Assembly: GCF_012971725.1 (NCBI RefSeq) | Contig: NZ_CP048833.1 | Span: forward strand, 4,216,001 to 4,280,000 | Direction: 5' to 3' | Length of the DNA: 64,000 nucleotides | Origin: Pseudomonas multiresinivorans | GTDB taxonomy: Bacteria > Pseudomonadota > Gammaproteobacteria > Pseudomonadales > Pseudomonadaceae | Shown: one piece after another, positions 28,758 to 37,968 of the stretch | Layout of the letters: each line of letters begins with the position of its first letter | Numbering within the stretch: position 1 is the stretch's first letter | Notes under the pieces: generated by a model | What the model saw: only the letters and a program-made list of their open reading frames with translations | The model's database searches: none | What the model was told of the DNA's origin: nothing | Position numbers and translations under genes: made by a program

Positions 28758-29264
28758 ATGCGTACCCTGAAGATCGAGCCGTTGACCAAGGAAGCCTTCG
28801 CCCCATTCGGTGATGTCATCGAAACCGAAGGCAGTGATTTCTTCATGATCAACAACGGCTCCACCCGCCGTTATCACAAGCTCGCCACCGTCGAAACGGC
28901 GCAGCCCGATGACAAGGCGATCATCAGCATCTTCAGCGCCGAATCACTGGAGATGCCCTTGCGCATCCGCATGCTGGAACGTCACCCGCAGGGCAGTCAG
29001 GCGTTCATTCCGCTGCTCGGCAACCCCTTTCTGATCGTGGTCGCGCCCCTTGGCGATGTACCTGTATCGGGCCTCGTCCGCGCTTTCCTGTCCAACGGCA
29101 AGCAGGGCGTCAATTACCACCGCGGCGTCTGGCACCACCCGGTGCTGACGATCGAAAAGCGGGATGACTTCCTGGTGGTCGATCGCAGCGGTTCTGGCAA
29201 CAACTGCGACGAGCATTTCTTCACCGAGGACGAACAGCTCCTCCTCGACCCCCAAGCAAACTAA
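28758..29264 (+). CDS. allA: Ureidoglycolate lyase AllA
   Basis: Cupin-fold enzyme releasing urea and glyoxylate from ureidoglycolate, the last step of ureide breakdown. The 168 residues include the AllA pattern EAFAPFGDVIE, FFMINNGSTRRYH, and NYHRGVWHHPVL with the metal/active-site histidines. An AGAAGA ribosome site precedes the ATG. The enzyme needs ureidoglycolate, normally supplied by allantoicase, whose gene is not in this cluster. It is followed 53 bp later by puuD. Confidence 0.94.
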   Translation: MRTLKIEPLTKEAFAPFGDVIETEGSDFFMINNGSTRRYHKLATVETAQPDDKAIISIFSAESLEMPLRIRMLERHPQGSQAFIPLLGNPFLIVVAPLGDVPVSGLVRAFLSNGKQGVNYHRGVWHHPVLTIEKRDDFLVVDRSGSGNNCDEHFFTEDEQLLLDPQAN

Positions 29265-29317
29265 TAAGAGAGGCCCGCCTGCCGCGACGGCGGCACCCGG
29301 GCAAGAGGTAAAAAACT

Positions 29318-30658
29318 GTGGAAGCACATCTCATCGAATGGCTGAACCTGCTGGTCCGCTGGGTCCACATGATTGTGGGCATTGCCTGGATCGGCGCTTC
29401 GTTCTACTTCGTCTGGCTGGAGAACAACCTCAACCGCGCCAACCCGCGCGAAGGGCTCTCCGGTGATCTCTGGGCGATCCATGGTGGCGGTATCTACCAC
29501 CTGGAAAAGTACAAGCTCGCCCCGCCGAAAATGCCGGACAACCTGCACTGGTTCAAATGGGAGGCCTACTCCACCTGGATGTCGGGCGTCTGCCTGCTGA
29601 CCATCGTGTTCTACCTGAACCCGACCCTGTACCTGATCGCACCGGGCAGCGACCTCGCCCCGGCCGCCGCCGTGGCCATCGGCATCGGCTCGCTGATCGC
29701 CGGCTGGTTCATCTACAGCACCCTGTGCGACTCCCCGCTGGGCAAGAAACCCGCCCTGCTCGGCGCCATCCTGTTCGGCCTGCTGGTCCTCGCCGCCTAC
29801 CTGCTCAGCCAGGTGTTCAGCGGTCGCGGTGCCTACCTGCACGTGGGCGCCATCATCGGCACCATCATGGTGGGCAACGTGTTCCGCGTGATCATGCCTG
29901 CCCAGCGCGCACTGGTTAAGGCCATCGAGGAAGGTCGCGAGCCCGACCCGGTACTGCCGGCCAAGGGCCTGCTGCGTTCGCGCCACAACAACTACTTCAC
30001 CCTGCCGGTGCTGTTCATCATGATCAGCAACCACTTCCCGAGCACCTACGGCAGCCACTACAACTGGCTGATCCTGACCTGCATCGCGGCGCTGGCGGTG
30101 ATCGTGCGTCACTACTTCAACACCCGCCACAATGGCAACGGCATGGCCTGGGCGCTGCCCGCCGGCGCTGTCGGCATGATCGCCCTGGCCTTCGTCACCG
30201 GCCCGAGCTGGCCGACCAGCGATGCCTCCTCCTCCACCGCGCAAGCTCAGAAGATCGAGTACCAGCCACTGCCGGAAACCGCCGTTGGCGGCAAGACCCC
30301 GGCCGAGCGCGCCAAGGATGAGGAAGCCGCCAAGGCCGCTGCCGCCCAGCAGGCTCAGGCCGCTCCGGCCCAGGCGTCCACCGCCGCGGGCTCGACCGAA
30401 GGCTTCGACAAGGTCCATCACGTCATCCAGGAACGCTGCGCCGTCTGCCACTCGGCCAAGCCGACCAGCAATCTGTTCAGCACCGCGCCGGCCGGCGTGA
30501 TGTTCGACACCCCGCAGCAGATCCAGCAGCTCGCCCCGCGCATCCAGGCGCAGGCCGTGGCTTCGCAGGTCATGCCGCTGGGCAACATCACCCAGATGAC
30601 CCCGGAAGAGCGCAAGCTCGTTGGAGACTGGATCTCCAGGGGTGCCCAGGTTAATTGA
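29318..30658 (+). CDS. puuD: Membrane urate oxidase PuuD with C-terminal cytochrome c domain
   Basis: Oxidises urate to 5-hydroxyisourate at the membrane and passes electrons to the respiratory chain rather than to O2 directly. The 446 residues begin with several membrane segments (WVHMIVGIAWIGASFYFVWL and at least six more to about residue 290). An Ala/Gln/Glu-rich linker (about 310-350) leads to a periplasmic cytochrome c domain with haem motif CAVCH. GTG 29318 has an AAGAGG ribosome site. It is the last gene of the puuE-uraD-allA-puuD operon and ends at a clear terminator. PuuD type assigned from Pseudomonas relatives. Confidence 0.93.
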   Translation: MEAHLIEWLNLLVRWVHMIVGIAWIGASFYFVWLENNLNRANPREGLSGDLWAIHGGGIYHLEKYKLAPPKMPDNLHWFKWEAYSTWMSGVCLLTIVFYLNPTLYLIAPGSDLAPAAAVAIGIGSLIAGWFIYSTLCDSPLGKKPALLGAILFGLLVLAAYLLSQVFSGRGAYLHVGAIIGTIMVGNVFRVIMPAQRALVKAIEEGREPDPVLPAKGLLRSRHNNYFTLPVLFIMISNHFPSTYGSHYNWLILTCIAALAVIVRHYFNTRHNGNGMAWALPAGAVGMIALAFVTGPSWPTSDASSSTAQAQKIEYQPLPETAVGGKTPAERAKDEEAAKAAAAQQAQAAPAQASTAAGSTEGFDKVHHVIQERCAVCHSAKPTSNLFSTAPAGVMFDTPQQIQQLAPRIQAQAVASQVMPLGNITQMTPEERKLVGDWISRGAQVN

Positions 30659-30676
30659 GCCTGCGGCACGGCCAGG

Positions 30677-30705
30677 AAAACCGCACCTTCGGGTGCGGTT
30701 TTTTT
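30677..30705 (+). terminator. Terminator of the puuE-puuD operon
   Basis: AACCGCACC and GGTGCGGTT (30679-30687, 30692-30700) form a stem with a TTCG loop followed by seven T residues. Confidence 0.9.
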
Positions 30706-30752
30706 ATGCGCGCGAAAGGCGTGGCCTCACCTTCGGCGCGAACCTGAACCCG

Positions 30753-30819
30753 ATCGCGGACGGAGTCCGCTCCTACGCGAATGCCAGATCTTGGCGTAGG
30801 AGCGGACTCCGTCCGCGAT
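30753..30819. repeat. REP pair (type B)
   Basis: Inverted 26-bp arms at 30753-30778 and 30794-30819 with core GTAGGAGCGGACTCCGTCCG, in the 454-bp gap between puuD and the permease. Apart from the terminator, this pair and the promoter region at 30955-31000, nothing else is seen in the gap. Confidence 0.85.
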
Positions 30820-30954
30820 TGCTTCCCGCCCGCACAACCCCCCGTTGAAACAAAAAATGTAGTCCACTCGACCAATGGCTACAAAAACACCAAGCCCAGG
30901 AAACACGCGGCCTAGAGCCCTGCAGCACCAGACAGACAGAACGTGACCGCCGAG

Positions 30955-31000
30955 TTGTATACAAAAAACCATTGAACCCGATACACATCGAAGATATAAA
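30955..31000 (+). promoter_or_regulatory. Permease promoter with upstream TTGTATACAA site
   Basis: TTGAAC (30972-30977) and TATAAA (30995-31000) are spaced 17 bp. The perfect TTGTATACAA palindrome (30955-30964) ends 7 bp upstream of the -35 box. Unlike the puuE site it does not cover the core promoter, so the regulator's effect here could differ. Confidence 0.7.
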
Positions 31001-31112
31001 GTCCCGCACCGCTTCACCCGCTCGGCCCCGGGGGTGAGATCGGCCAGTACTTCCCGGTTGTCGTGCCCGTCCGGCAACCAGCGACTGACAACAATAAAAA
31101 CCGAGGTGTTGC

Positions 31113-32459
31113 ATGTCCGTGGTAACTGAGCGCTCCCCTACCGGCTCGCCCGTCGACCAGCGTTTGCCCTTGCTGCAGCTGCTGCTGGTCGGCTTCCAGC
31201 ACGTTCTCCTGATGTATGGCGGCGCCGTCGCCGTCCCGCTGATCGTCGGCCAGGCCGCCGGCCTCTCCCGTGAAGAAATCGCCTTCCTGATCAACGCCGA
31301 CCTGCTGGTCGCCGGCATCGCCACGCTGGTGCAATCGCTGGGCATCGGCCCGGTGGGTATCCGCATGCCGGTGATGATGGGCGCCAGCTTCGCTGCCGTG
31401 GGCAGCATGGTCGCCATGGCCGGAATGCCCGGCGTCGGCATGACCGGCATCTTCGGCGCGACCATCGCCGCCGGCTTCTTCGGCATGCTCATCGCGCCCT
31501 TCATGAGCCGCATCGTGCGCTTCTTCCCGCCGCTGGTGACCGGCACCGTGATCACCTCCATCGGCATGTGCCTGTTCCCGGTGGCGATCAACTGGGCCGG
31601 CGGCGGCAAGGCAGCAGCCAACTTCGGCGCCATCGAATACCTCGCCCTGTCCTCCTTCGTGCTGGCAGTGATCCTGCTGATCAACCGCTTCCTGAAGGGC
31701 TTCTGGGTCAACGTCTCGGTGCTGATCGGCATGCTGCTGGGCTACATCATCGGCGCCAGCATGGGCATGGTCAGCCTGGACGGCATCGAGCAACGCCCGT
31801 GGTTCGACATCGTCACGCCGCTGCATTTCGGTGCCCCGGAATTCCACCTGGCTCCAGTGCTTTCGATGTGTCTGGTGGTGGTGATCATCTTCGTCGAATC
31901 CACCGGCATGTTCCTCGCCCTGGGCAAGATCACCGAGACCGAAATCTGCCCCAACCGCCTGCGGCGCGGCCTGCTGTGCGATGCCGGCGCATCCTTCATC
32001 GCCGGCTTCATGAATACCTTCACCCATTCCTCGTTCGCCCAGAACATCGGCCTGGTGCAGATGACCGGCGTGCGCAGCCGCTATGTCACTGCTGCCGCCG
32101 CGCTGTTCCTGATCGCCCTGTCGCTGCTGCCCAAGGCTGCCTTCCTGGTCGCCTCGATTCCACCGGCGGTACTCGGCGGTGCCGGCATCGCCATGTTCGG
32201 CATGGTCGCTGCCAGCGGCATCCGCATCCTCCATGAGGCGGACATCGTCGATCGCCGCAACCAACTGCTGGTGGCGGTGAGCATTGGCATGGGGATGGTG
32301 CCGGTGGTGCGCCCGGACTTCTTCGCTGCGCTGCCGCAGTGGATGGAGCCAATCACCCACAGCGGCATCGCGATGACCGCGATCTGGGCCGTGGTGCTGA
32401 ACATCCTCTTCAACATCCTCGGCGAACAAGGCCGCGACGCCCTCTGCGGGCATCACTGA
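31113..32459 (+). CDS. NCS2-family urate/xanthine permease
   Basis: Purine:H+ symporter of the UraA/UapA/PbuX branch, 448 residues with about 14 membrane segments. It shows GFQHVLLMYGGAVAVPLIVG near the N-terminus and the NAT signature region around IFVESTGMFLALGKITE, followed by FMNTFTHSSFAQNIGLVQMTGVRSR, which marks urate/xanthine transporters. Its promoter carries a purine-regulon site, and it lies just downstream of the urate-degradation operon. Urate or xanthine is the likely substrate; which of the two cannot be read from sequence. Confidence 0.9.
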   Translation: MSVVTERSPTGSPVDQRLPLLQLLLVGFQHVLLMYGGAVAVPLIVGQAAGLSREEIAFLINADLLVAGIATLVQSLGIGPVGIRMPVMMGASFAAVGSMVAMAGMPGVGMTGIFGATIAAGFFGMLIAPFMSRIVRFFPPLVTGTVITSIGMCLFPVAINWAGGGKAAANFGAIEYLALSSFVLAVILLINRFLKGFWVNVSVLIGMLLGYIIGASMGMVSLDGIEQRPWFDIVTPLHFGAPEFHLAPVLSMCLVVVIIFVESTGMFLALGKITETEICPNRLRRGLLCDAGASFIAGFMNTFTHSSFAQNIGLVQMTGVRSRYVTAAAALFLIALSLLPKAAFLVASIPPAVLGGAGIAMFGMVAASGIRILHEADIVDRRNQLLVAVSIGMGMVPVVRPDFFAALPQWMEPITHSGIAMTAIWAVVLNILFNILGEQGRDALCGHH

Positions 32460-32495
32460 GCCCCTTTCGCGGGCGTCTCCCGGACGCCCGCACCA

Positions 32496-32526
32496 AGCCG
32501 CGTCCAACTCCTTCGCGGCTTTTTTA
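32496..32526 (+). terminator. Terminator of the urate/xanthine permease
   Basis: AGCCGCG (32496-32502) pairs with CGCGGCT (32514-32520), followed by TTTTTT. A second GC-rich hairpin without a T tract lies just upstream (about 32469-32491). Confidence 0.75.
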
Positions 32527-32560
32527 TTTCTGCGGCTCCAAGTAGGACCGAGGGGGACGC

Positions 32561-33502
32561 CTAGTTGTGTAAACCCAGTAGGTTGTTCAGTGGAATGCGG
32601 CTGATGGGTGGGCAGTAATGCAGACTGGAGTGAGGCCTGTGCCAGTTGTATTGGTGTAGCCAGAGGGCCAGATGCTGGGCGCGCTGCTCAGAGCTCTCGT
32701 AGCTACGGGCGTAGGCCCACTCCCGCAAGCTGGTTTGAATGAAGCGCTCAGCTTTGCCATTGGTACGTGGGGTGTAGGGTCTGGTGCGGATATGTCGTAA
32801 GCCCAGACGCCGGCATAGGCGGCGGAATAGACCTGATCGGTAGCAGGCACCGTTGTCAGTCATGACCCGAGTAAATCGAATCTTCAGCGAGCGGTAGTAG
32901 CGCAAAGCCTGGAGCAGAGCGCGACAGGCACTTCCACCTCGTTCATCAGCATGCAGGCTGGAGAAGGCGATGCGCGAGGCATCGTCGATGGCGACATGGA
33001 CAAACTCCCAGCCCGCTCCGTCAGAGCCCATCAGCCGGGTTCCCGTAACTCGATGTCCCGGTCTCCAAAAGCGTGCGAGCTTCTTGATATCCAGATGCAG
33101 TAGATCACCTGGTTGAGCGTACTGATAACGCCTGATCGGCGGAGCGGGCTCCAACTCGGGGAGCCGATTGAGTCCGAGTCGTTTGAGGTGGCGAGCGATG
33201 GTACTGACTGCCAGCCCTAACTCGTTGGCAATTTGCCGATAGGTTTGACGGGCGCTGCGCCGCTCAATCAGCCTTTCGAGCCGGGACTCGGGTGTGGCAT
33301 GGGGGCAGGCGTGAGGGCGCGAAGTGCGATCCATCATGCCGGCCTCTCCCTCTTCGCGGTAACGCCGAAGCCATTTGTAGGCCGTACGTACGCTGACACC
33401 GGCCGCCTGCGCTGCCTCTTCAGCACGTAACCCCTGAAGCATGCGCTGGACTAAAAGGGCTCGACCGCGCGGTGTAAGACGGGCATGTTTATGCAGGTTC
33501 AT
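32561..33502 (-). CDS. IS481-family transposase
   Basis: DDE transposase of 313 residues with no frameshift. An N-terminal HTH region (LTPRGRALLVQRMLQ, then AAQAAGVSVRTAYKWLRRYR) is followed by an integrase catalytic core with LLHLDIKKLARFW, the second Asp in RVMTDNGACYRS and the Glu in RTNGKAERFIQT. The stop codon TAG lies outside the inverted repeat, in the duplicated CTAG target, so termination depends on insertion at this kind of site. The family assignment is firm; the particular IS name is not known to me. Confidence 0.93.
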   Translation of the reverse strand: MNLHKHARLTPRGRALLVQRMLQGLRAEEAAQAAGVSVRTAYKWLRRYREEGEAGMMDRTSRPHACPHATPESRLERLIERRSARQTYRQIANELGLAVSTIARHLKRLGLNRLPELEPAPPIRRYQYAQPGDLLHLDIKKLARFWRPGHRVTGTRLMGSDGAGWEFVHVAIDDASRIAFSSLHADERGGSACRALLQALRYYRSLKIRFTRVMTDNGACYRSGLFRRLCRRLGLRHIRTRPYTPRTNGKAERFIQTSLREWAYARSYESSEQRAQHLALWLHQYNWHRPHSSLHYCPPISRIPLNNLLGLHN

Positions 33503-33584
33503 TCGGGGCTCCTGGAAGGATTGGTTGGTCGCACTTCCAGTTTTCCGGGTAAGCCCCGGATGAACAACCTACCGAGAGATCACA
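32566..33584. mobile_element. Complete IS481-family insertion sequence
   Basis: A 1019-bp element bounded by imperfect 24-bp inverted repeats: left TGTG...GTAGGTTGTTCA (32566-32589) and its counterpart at 33561-33584, sharing the outer 4 and inner 12 bp. A 6-bp direct repeat CCTAGT flanks it (32560-32565, 33585-33590), matching the NCTAGN target known for IS481. It carries one intact transposase on the minus strand. It is probably functional and fairly recent because both target copies are identical. Confidence 0.93.
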
Positions 33585-33675
33585 CCTAGTCCTTGCTCGC
33601 GAACAGCCCCGCATCGGGGTTTGGTTCGCGAGCAAGCTCGCTCCTACAGAATGGCTTTCATACGGGTAGTCGGAC

Positions 33676-35235
33676 TTAGGCTTCCGGACGATAGCCCAAA
33701 CGCAGCCCACCCCACTGGCGACCACGCACGTAGATCGGCACCGAGAGGTCGTGCATCAGCTCGCCGGTATCACGGCAGTAGGTCTGCAGCAGCATCGGCT
33801 GGTTGTGGCTGCCGCAGCGCACCCCGGTGCGGTCGTTGAACAGGCGCTTGCTGCGGCTCTTGAGCATGTCCACCTGCAAGTCGCCGCTCGGCGGATGGCT
33901 GAAAGCCTGGTTGTGCGTCGGCACGTAGCCCTCGGCAGTACAGGCGATGGCGAACACCAGCCCTTCATGGCGTTGCAGCAGGTCTTCCTGGATGCGCGGC
34001 AGCACTTCATCGGTGTAACGGTCGAAACGCGTACGGAATTTCTGCGGCCTAGTGCCCGGCATCGGCTGGTAGTCGCGGTCGAACAGGTCCTCCGGCCCGA
34101 TGCGGCCCGTGTCGATATCCGCCTCGAAACGCGCACCGATGGCCTGCGCACCGGCGCGGGCAAGGTCATAGATGCGCTGGTGATAGTCGTCCAGCGCCAC
34201 TTCGGCCAGGCGCTCGCTGATCATCTCCGCCTGGGTTTCCAGCTGCACCGCCGCGTCCGCCAGCCGGTGCGTCTGCTCGTCGCTTGCACGCAGGTCACCG
34301 CGCACCTGCTCGACGGCGGCGAACAGGCTGTCCAGCTGGTTACGGTTGATCTCTGCGCCTTCGGCAATCTCGGTGATCTGGGTCTCCACCGTGGCGGCCA
34401 GCCCGGCGATGTCCTGCAACTGTCGGCCAGTGCTTTCCACCTGGCTGACACCCAGGCCCAGGTCATCGGTGAGCTGGCGAATCTGCTCCACCACCTCGCC
34501 GGTCTGGCGCTGGATGTCCTCGATCATCTGCCCGACTTCGTCGGTAGCCTCGGCAGTACGACCGGCCAGGCCCCGCACTTCCTCGGCAACCACCGCAAAG
34601 CCCCGGCCATGCTCGCCCGCGCGCGCCGCCTCGATGGCGGCATTGAGCGCCAGCAGGTTGGTCTGGCTGGCGATGGACTGGATCACCTGGGTCACGCGCT
34701 GGATGTCCTCGCTGCGCGCATTCAGCGTCTCGATCAGAGCGCGGCTGGCACTGGCGCGCTGGCTCAGTTGGCGCATGCAATCGATGGCGGCGTGCAATTC
34801 GCTGCGCCCGGCATCGCTGCCGGCACGGGCAAGCGTGGCTGCTTCCTTCGCCTGGCGGGCCAGGTTCGAAGTAGCCCGCTCGGTATGGATCATCACCTCG
34901 GCGCTACCGACGATCTGCTCGGCCGCCACCACCTGGGACTCCAGCTTCTCCACCAGGCGCTGCACCGAGAAGGACACCCCGGCGGCGGACAGCGCATTGC
35001 GACTGGTGCCCTGGGACAGCTCGCGGGTCAGCTCAGCGACATCCGGCAGCACCGCCAGCGCACCGGCCGGGGCCGCCCGCTCGGGAACGAACCATGGACC
35101 CCAGAGCAGCACCGCGGCCAGCAGCAGGCACAACGACAGCGGCCAGCCGCCCAGCGCCTGGGCAATGAACAGCAGCACCAGGCCGCAAGTCTGCAGGGTA
35201 AGGATGAGGACGATATGCGGACGCGCGATATCCAT
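33676..35235 (-). CDS. Methyl-accepting chemotaxis protein, cytoplasmic signalling with C-terminal sensor region
   Basis: A 519-residue chemoreceptor. Two adjacent hydrophobic segments near the N-terminus (about residues 8-50) leave almost no periplasmic domain. The MCP signalling domain follows, with the highly conserved hairpin tip in two pieces: SIASQTNLLALNAAIEAARA and GEHGRGFAVVAEEVRGLAGR. After it comes a C-terminal domain of about 130 residues (RYTDEVLPRIQEDLL to GGLRLGYRPEA) that probably senses a ligand in the cytoplasm; I do not assign it to a named family. ATG 35235 starts the membrane region; the longer frame to 35319 is less likely. Ligand unknown. Confidence 0.88.
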   Translation of the reverse strand: MDIARPHIVLILTLQTCGLVLLFIAQALGGWPLSLCLLLAAVLLWGPWFVPERAAPAGALAVLPDVAELTRELSQGTSRNALSAAGVSFSVQRLVEKLESQVVAAEQIVGSAEVMIHTERATSNLARQAKEAATLARAGSDAGRSELHAAIDCMRQLSQRASASRALIETLNARSEDIQRVTQVIQSIASQTNLLALNAAIEAARAGEHGRGFAVVAEEVRGLAGRTAEATDEVGQMIEDIQRQTGEVVEQIRQLTDDLGLGVSQVESTGRQLQDIAGLAATVETQITEIAEGAEINRNQLDSLFAAVEQVRGDLRASDEQTHRLADAAVQLETQAEMISERLAEVALDDYHQRIYDLARAGAQAIGARFEADIDTGRIGPEDLFDRDYQPMPGTRPQKFRTRFDRYTDEVLPRIQEDLLQRHEGLVFAIACTAEGYVPTHNQAFSHPPSGDLQVDMLKSRSKRLFNDRTGVRCGSHNQPMLLQTYCRDTGELMHDLSVPIYVRGRQWGGLRLGYRPEA

Positions 35236-35383
35236 GGCGGCAGCTCTCTTCTGGCGGGCCCTACCGCTGCACAGCGCAGGCACGCTGGCGGGGAGCCCGA
35301 TTATTCTTGTCAGAGCCATTAGGCCGCCTGCTTCACGCGGCGGCTATCGTTCCTTAGTGGTAGACGAGGCGCTGCTTGAGTCG

Positions 35384-35725
35384 CTACAGACAACTGCGCG
35401 CCGCCAGGTTGATCGCATCGTCCGGGCTCGGCGAATGGCGACGATAGAGCACCACATCGCTGCCCTTGTCCGCTGCCGTGGTCTCCAGCAACGCCTCGGG
35501 GCTATCGCCCGATGTGGCCGGCATCAGTAGCCGGTAGCCAAAGCGGATTTCCTTCACCGTCGACGACGAGCGGATTGCCTGCCATTTCGGCAACAGGCAG
35601 GTCATGTAGACCGAGGGCGACTTGGCGCTCTCCAGCCGCAATGCCGGAGCATCCTCCTTCAGCTTGCCCGGCGAGGAACAGGCGGCCAGCAGGATCAGCG
35701 GCAGCGTCAGCAATAGGGGTTTCAT
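35384..35725 (-). CDS. Small predicted lipoprotein
   Basis: A 113-residue protein starting at ATG 35725. The signal peptide MKPLLLTLPLILLAAC ends in a lipobox LAAC, so Cys16 should be lipidated; the following SSPG suggests outer-membrane sorting. The mature part (PSVYMTCLLPKWQAIRSSST and VVLYRRHSPSPDDAINLAARSC) has two further Cys and no family that I recognise. The upstream extension to 35914 has no signal-peptide character and is rejected. It stands between the chemoreceptor and dusA; function unknown. Confidence 0.75.
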   Translation of the reverse strand: MKPLLLTLPLILLAACSSPGKLKEDAPALRLESAKSPSVYMTCLLPKWQAIRSSSTVKEIRFGYRLLMPATSGDSPEALLETTAADKGSDVVLYRRHSPSPDDAINLAARSCL

Positions 35726-35916
35726 CGAGTGAGATCCTTCTGTCAGAAACCCAGAGGGTAGCAGTTGCGTCGATGCTGACCGGCAGGCCAGATCAAGCCC
35801 AAGACTGACCGCCCGCCGGTTTCCGTGCGCGGAGCGGGCAACCCCGGTAAAATCTCCGCCCTTTCCGCGGCGCGAGCGATTTCGCGCCCCCAAGCGAAGC
35901 CAGATACGAAGCACCG

Positions 35917-36921
<1,005 letters not shown>

Positions 36922-36983
36922 GTCCCGTTGAGTGGCGCATCGGCCTCGGGTAAGGTCGATGCACTCTCTACGGAAGACGCGCC

Positions 36984-37904
36984 ATGACCTCCAAGCTGGA
37001 ACAACTCAAGCAGTACACCACGGTTGTCGCCGATACCGGCGATTTCGACGCCATTGCCCGCCTGAAGCCGGTGGATGCCACCACCAACCCGTCATTGCTG
37101 CTGAAGGCTGCCGCCCTGCCCCGCTACACCGAGCACCTGGCCCGCGCCACCGAAGGCGCGCAAGGCGACGCCGGTCTTGCCTGTGATCGCTTCGCCGTTG
37201 CCGTGGGCAAGGACATCCTGGGTGTGATTCCGGGGCGCATCTCCACCGAAGTTGACGCCCGCCTGTCCTTCGATACCGAAGCCACCCTGCAACGCGCCCA
37301 CCGCCTGATCGACCTGTATGACCAGCAAGGCATCGGCCGCGACCGCGTGCTGATCAAGATCGCCTCCACCTGGGAGGGCATCCGCGCTGCCGAACAGCTG
37401 GAGCGCGAAGGCATCCAGACCAACCTCACCCTGCTGTTCTCCTTCGCCCAGGCCGCCGCCTGCGCCGACGCCGGCGTGTTCCTGATCTCGCCCTTCGTCG
37501 GCCGCATCTACGACTGGTACAAGAAGGCCAACAACCGCGACTACGTCGGCGCGGAAGATCCCGGCGTGCAGTCCGTTTCGCGCATCTATCGCTACTACAA
37601 GGCCAACGGCTACGACACCGTGGTGATGGGCGCCAGCTTCCGCAACCTCGGTCAGATCGAGCAACTCGCCGGCTGCGACCGCCTGACCATCAGCCCGGAC
37701 CTGCTGCAGCAATTGGCCGACGCCCAGGGCGAGCTGCCGCGCGCATTGCAGCCCGGCGGTGGTGAGGCACGCCAGGTTCTGGACGAGAGCACCTACCGCT
37801 GGCAGATGAACGAAGACGCCATGGGCACCGAGAAGCTGGCCGAAGGCATCCGCCTGTTCGCCCGTGACCAGGAAAAGCTCGAGGCGCTGCTCGCCAACCG
37901 CTGA
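36984..37904 (+). CDS. tal: Transaldolase
   Basis: Pentose-phosphate enzyme moving a dihydroxyacetone unit between sugar phosphates via a lysine Schiff base. The 306 residues match class-1 transaldolase: N-terminal motif VDATTNPSLLLKAA, catalytic Lys in DRVLIKIASTWEG, and SFAQAAACADAGVFLISPFV with VGRIYDWYKK. It follows dusA and is closed by a bidirectional terminator. Confidence 0.96.
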   Translation: MTSKLEQLKQYTTVVADTGDFDAIARLKPVDATTNPSLLLKAAALPRYTEHLARATEGAQGDAGLACDRFAVAVGKDILGVIPGRISTEVDARLSFDTEATLQRAHRLIDLYDQQGIGRDRVLIKIASTWEGIRAAEQLEREGIQTNLTLLFSFAQAAACADAGVFLISPFVGRIYDWYKKANNRDYVGAEDPGVQSVSRIYRYYKANGYDTVVMGASFRNLGQIEQLAGCDRLTISPDLLQQLADAQGELPRALQPGGGEARQVLDESTYRWQMNEDAMGTEKLAEGIRLFARDQEKLEALLANR

Positions 37905-37925
37905 AAACTGCGGACGAGCAAAAGC

Positions 37926-37952
37926 AAACCGGCGCCCAGGGCGCCGGTTTGC
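37926..37952. terminator. Bidirectional terminator between tal and rssC
   Basis: CAAACCGGCGCCC pairs with GGGCGCCGGTTTG across a one-base centre, between two convergent genes. T-rich tracts on either side are short. Confidence 0.8.
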
Positions 37953-37968
37953 ATTTCAGCTCATCGAA

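Larger units (their letters stand above)
32542..33647. repeat. REP pair split by an IS481-family element
   Basis: Left fragment 32542-32565 and right fragment 33591-33604 rejoin, with one CCTAGT copy, into a 38-bp REP variant. An inverted type A arm (33624-33647) completes the pair. The rejoined sequence closely matches the intact variants at 44245-44282 and 49411-49448. Confidence 0.85.
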
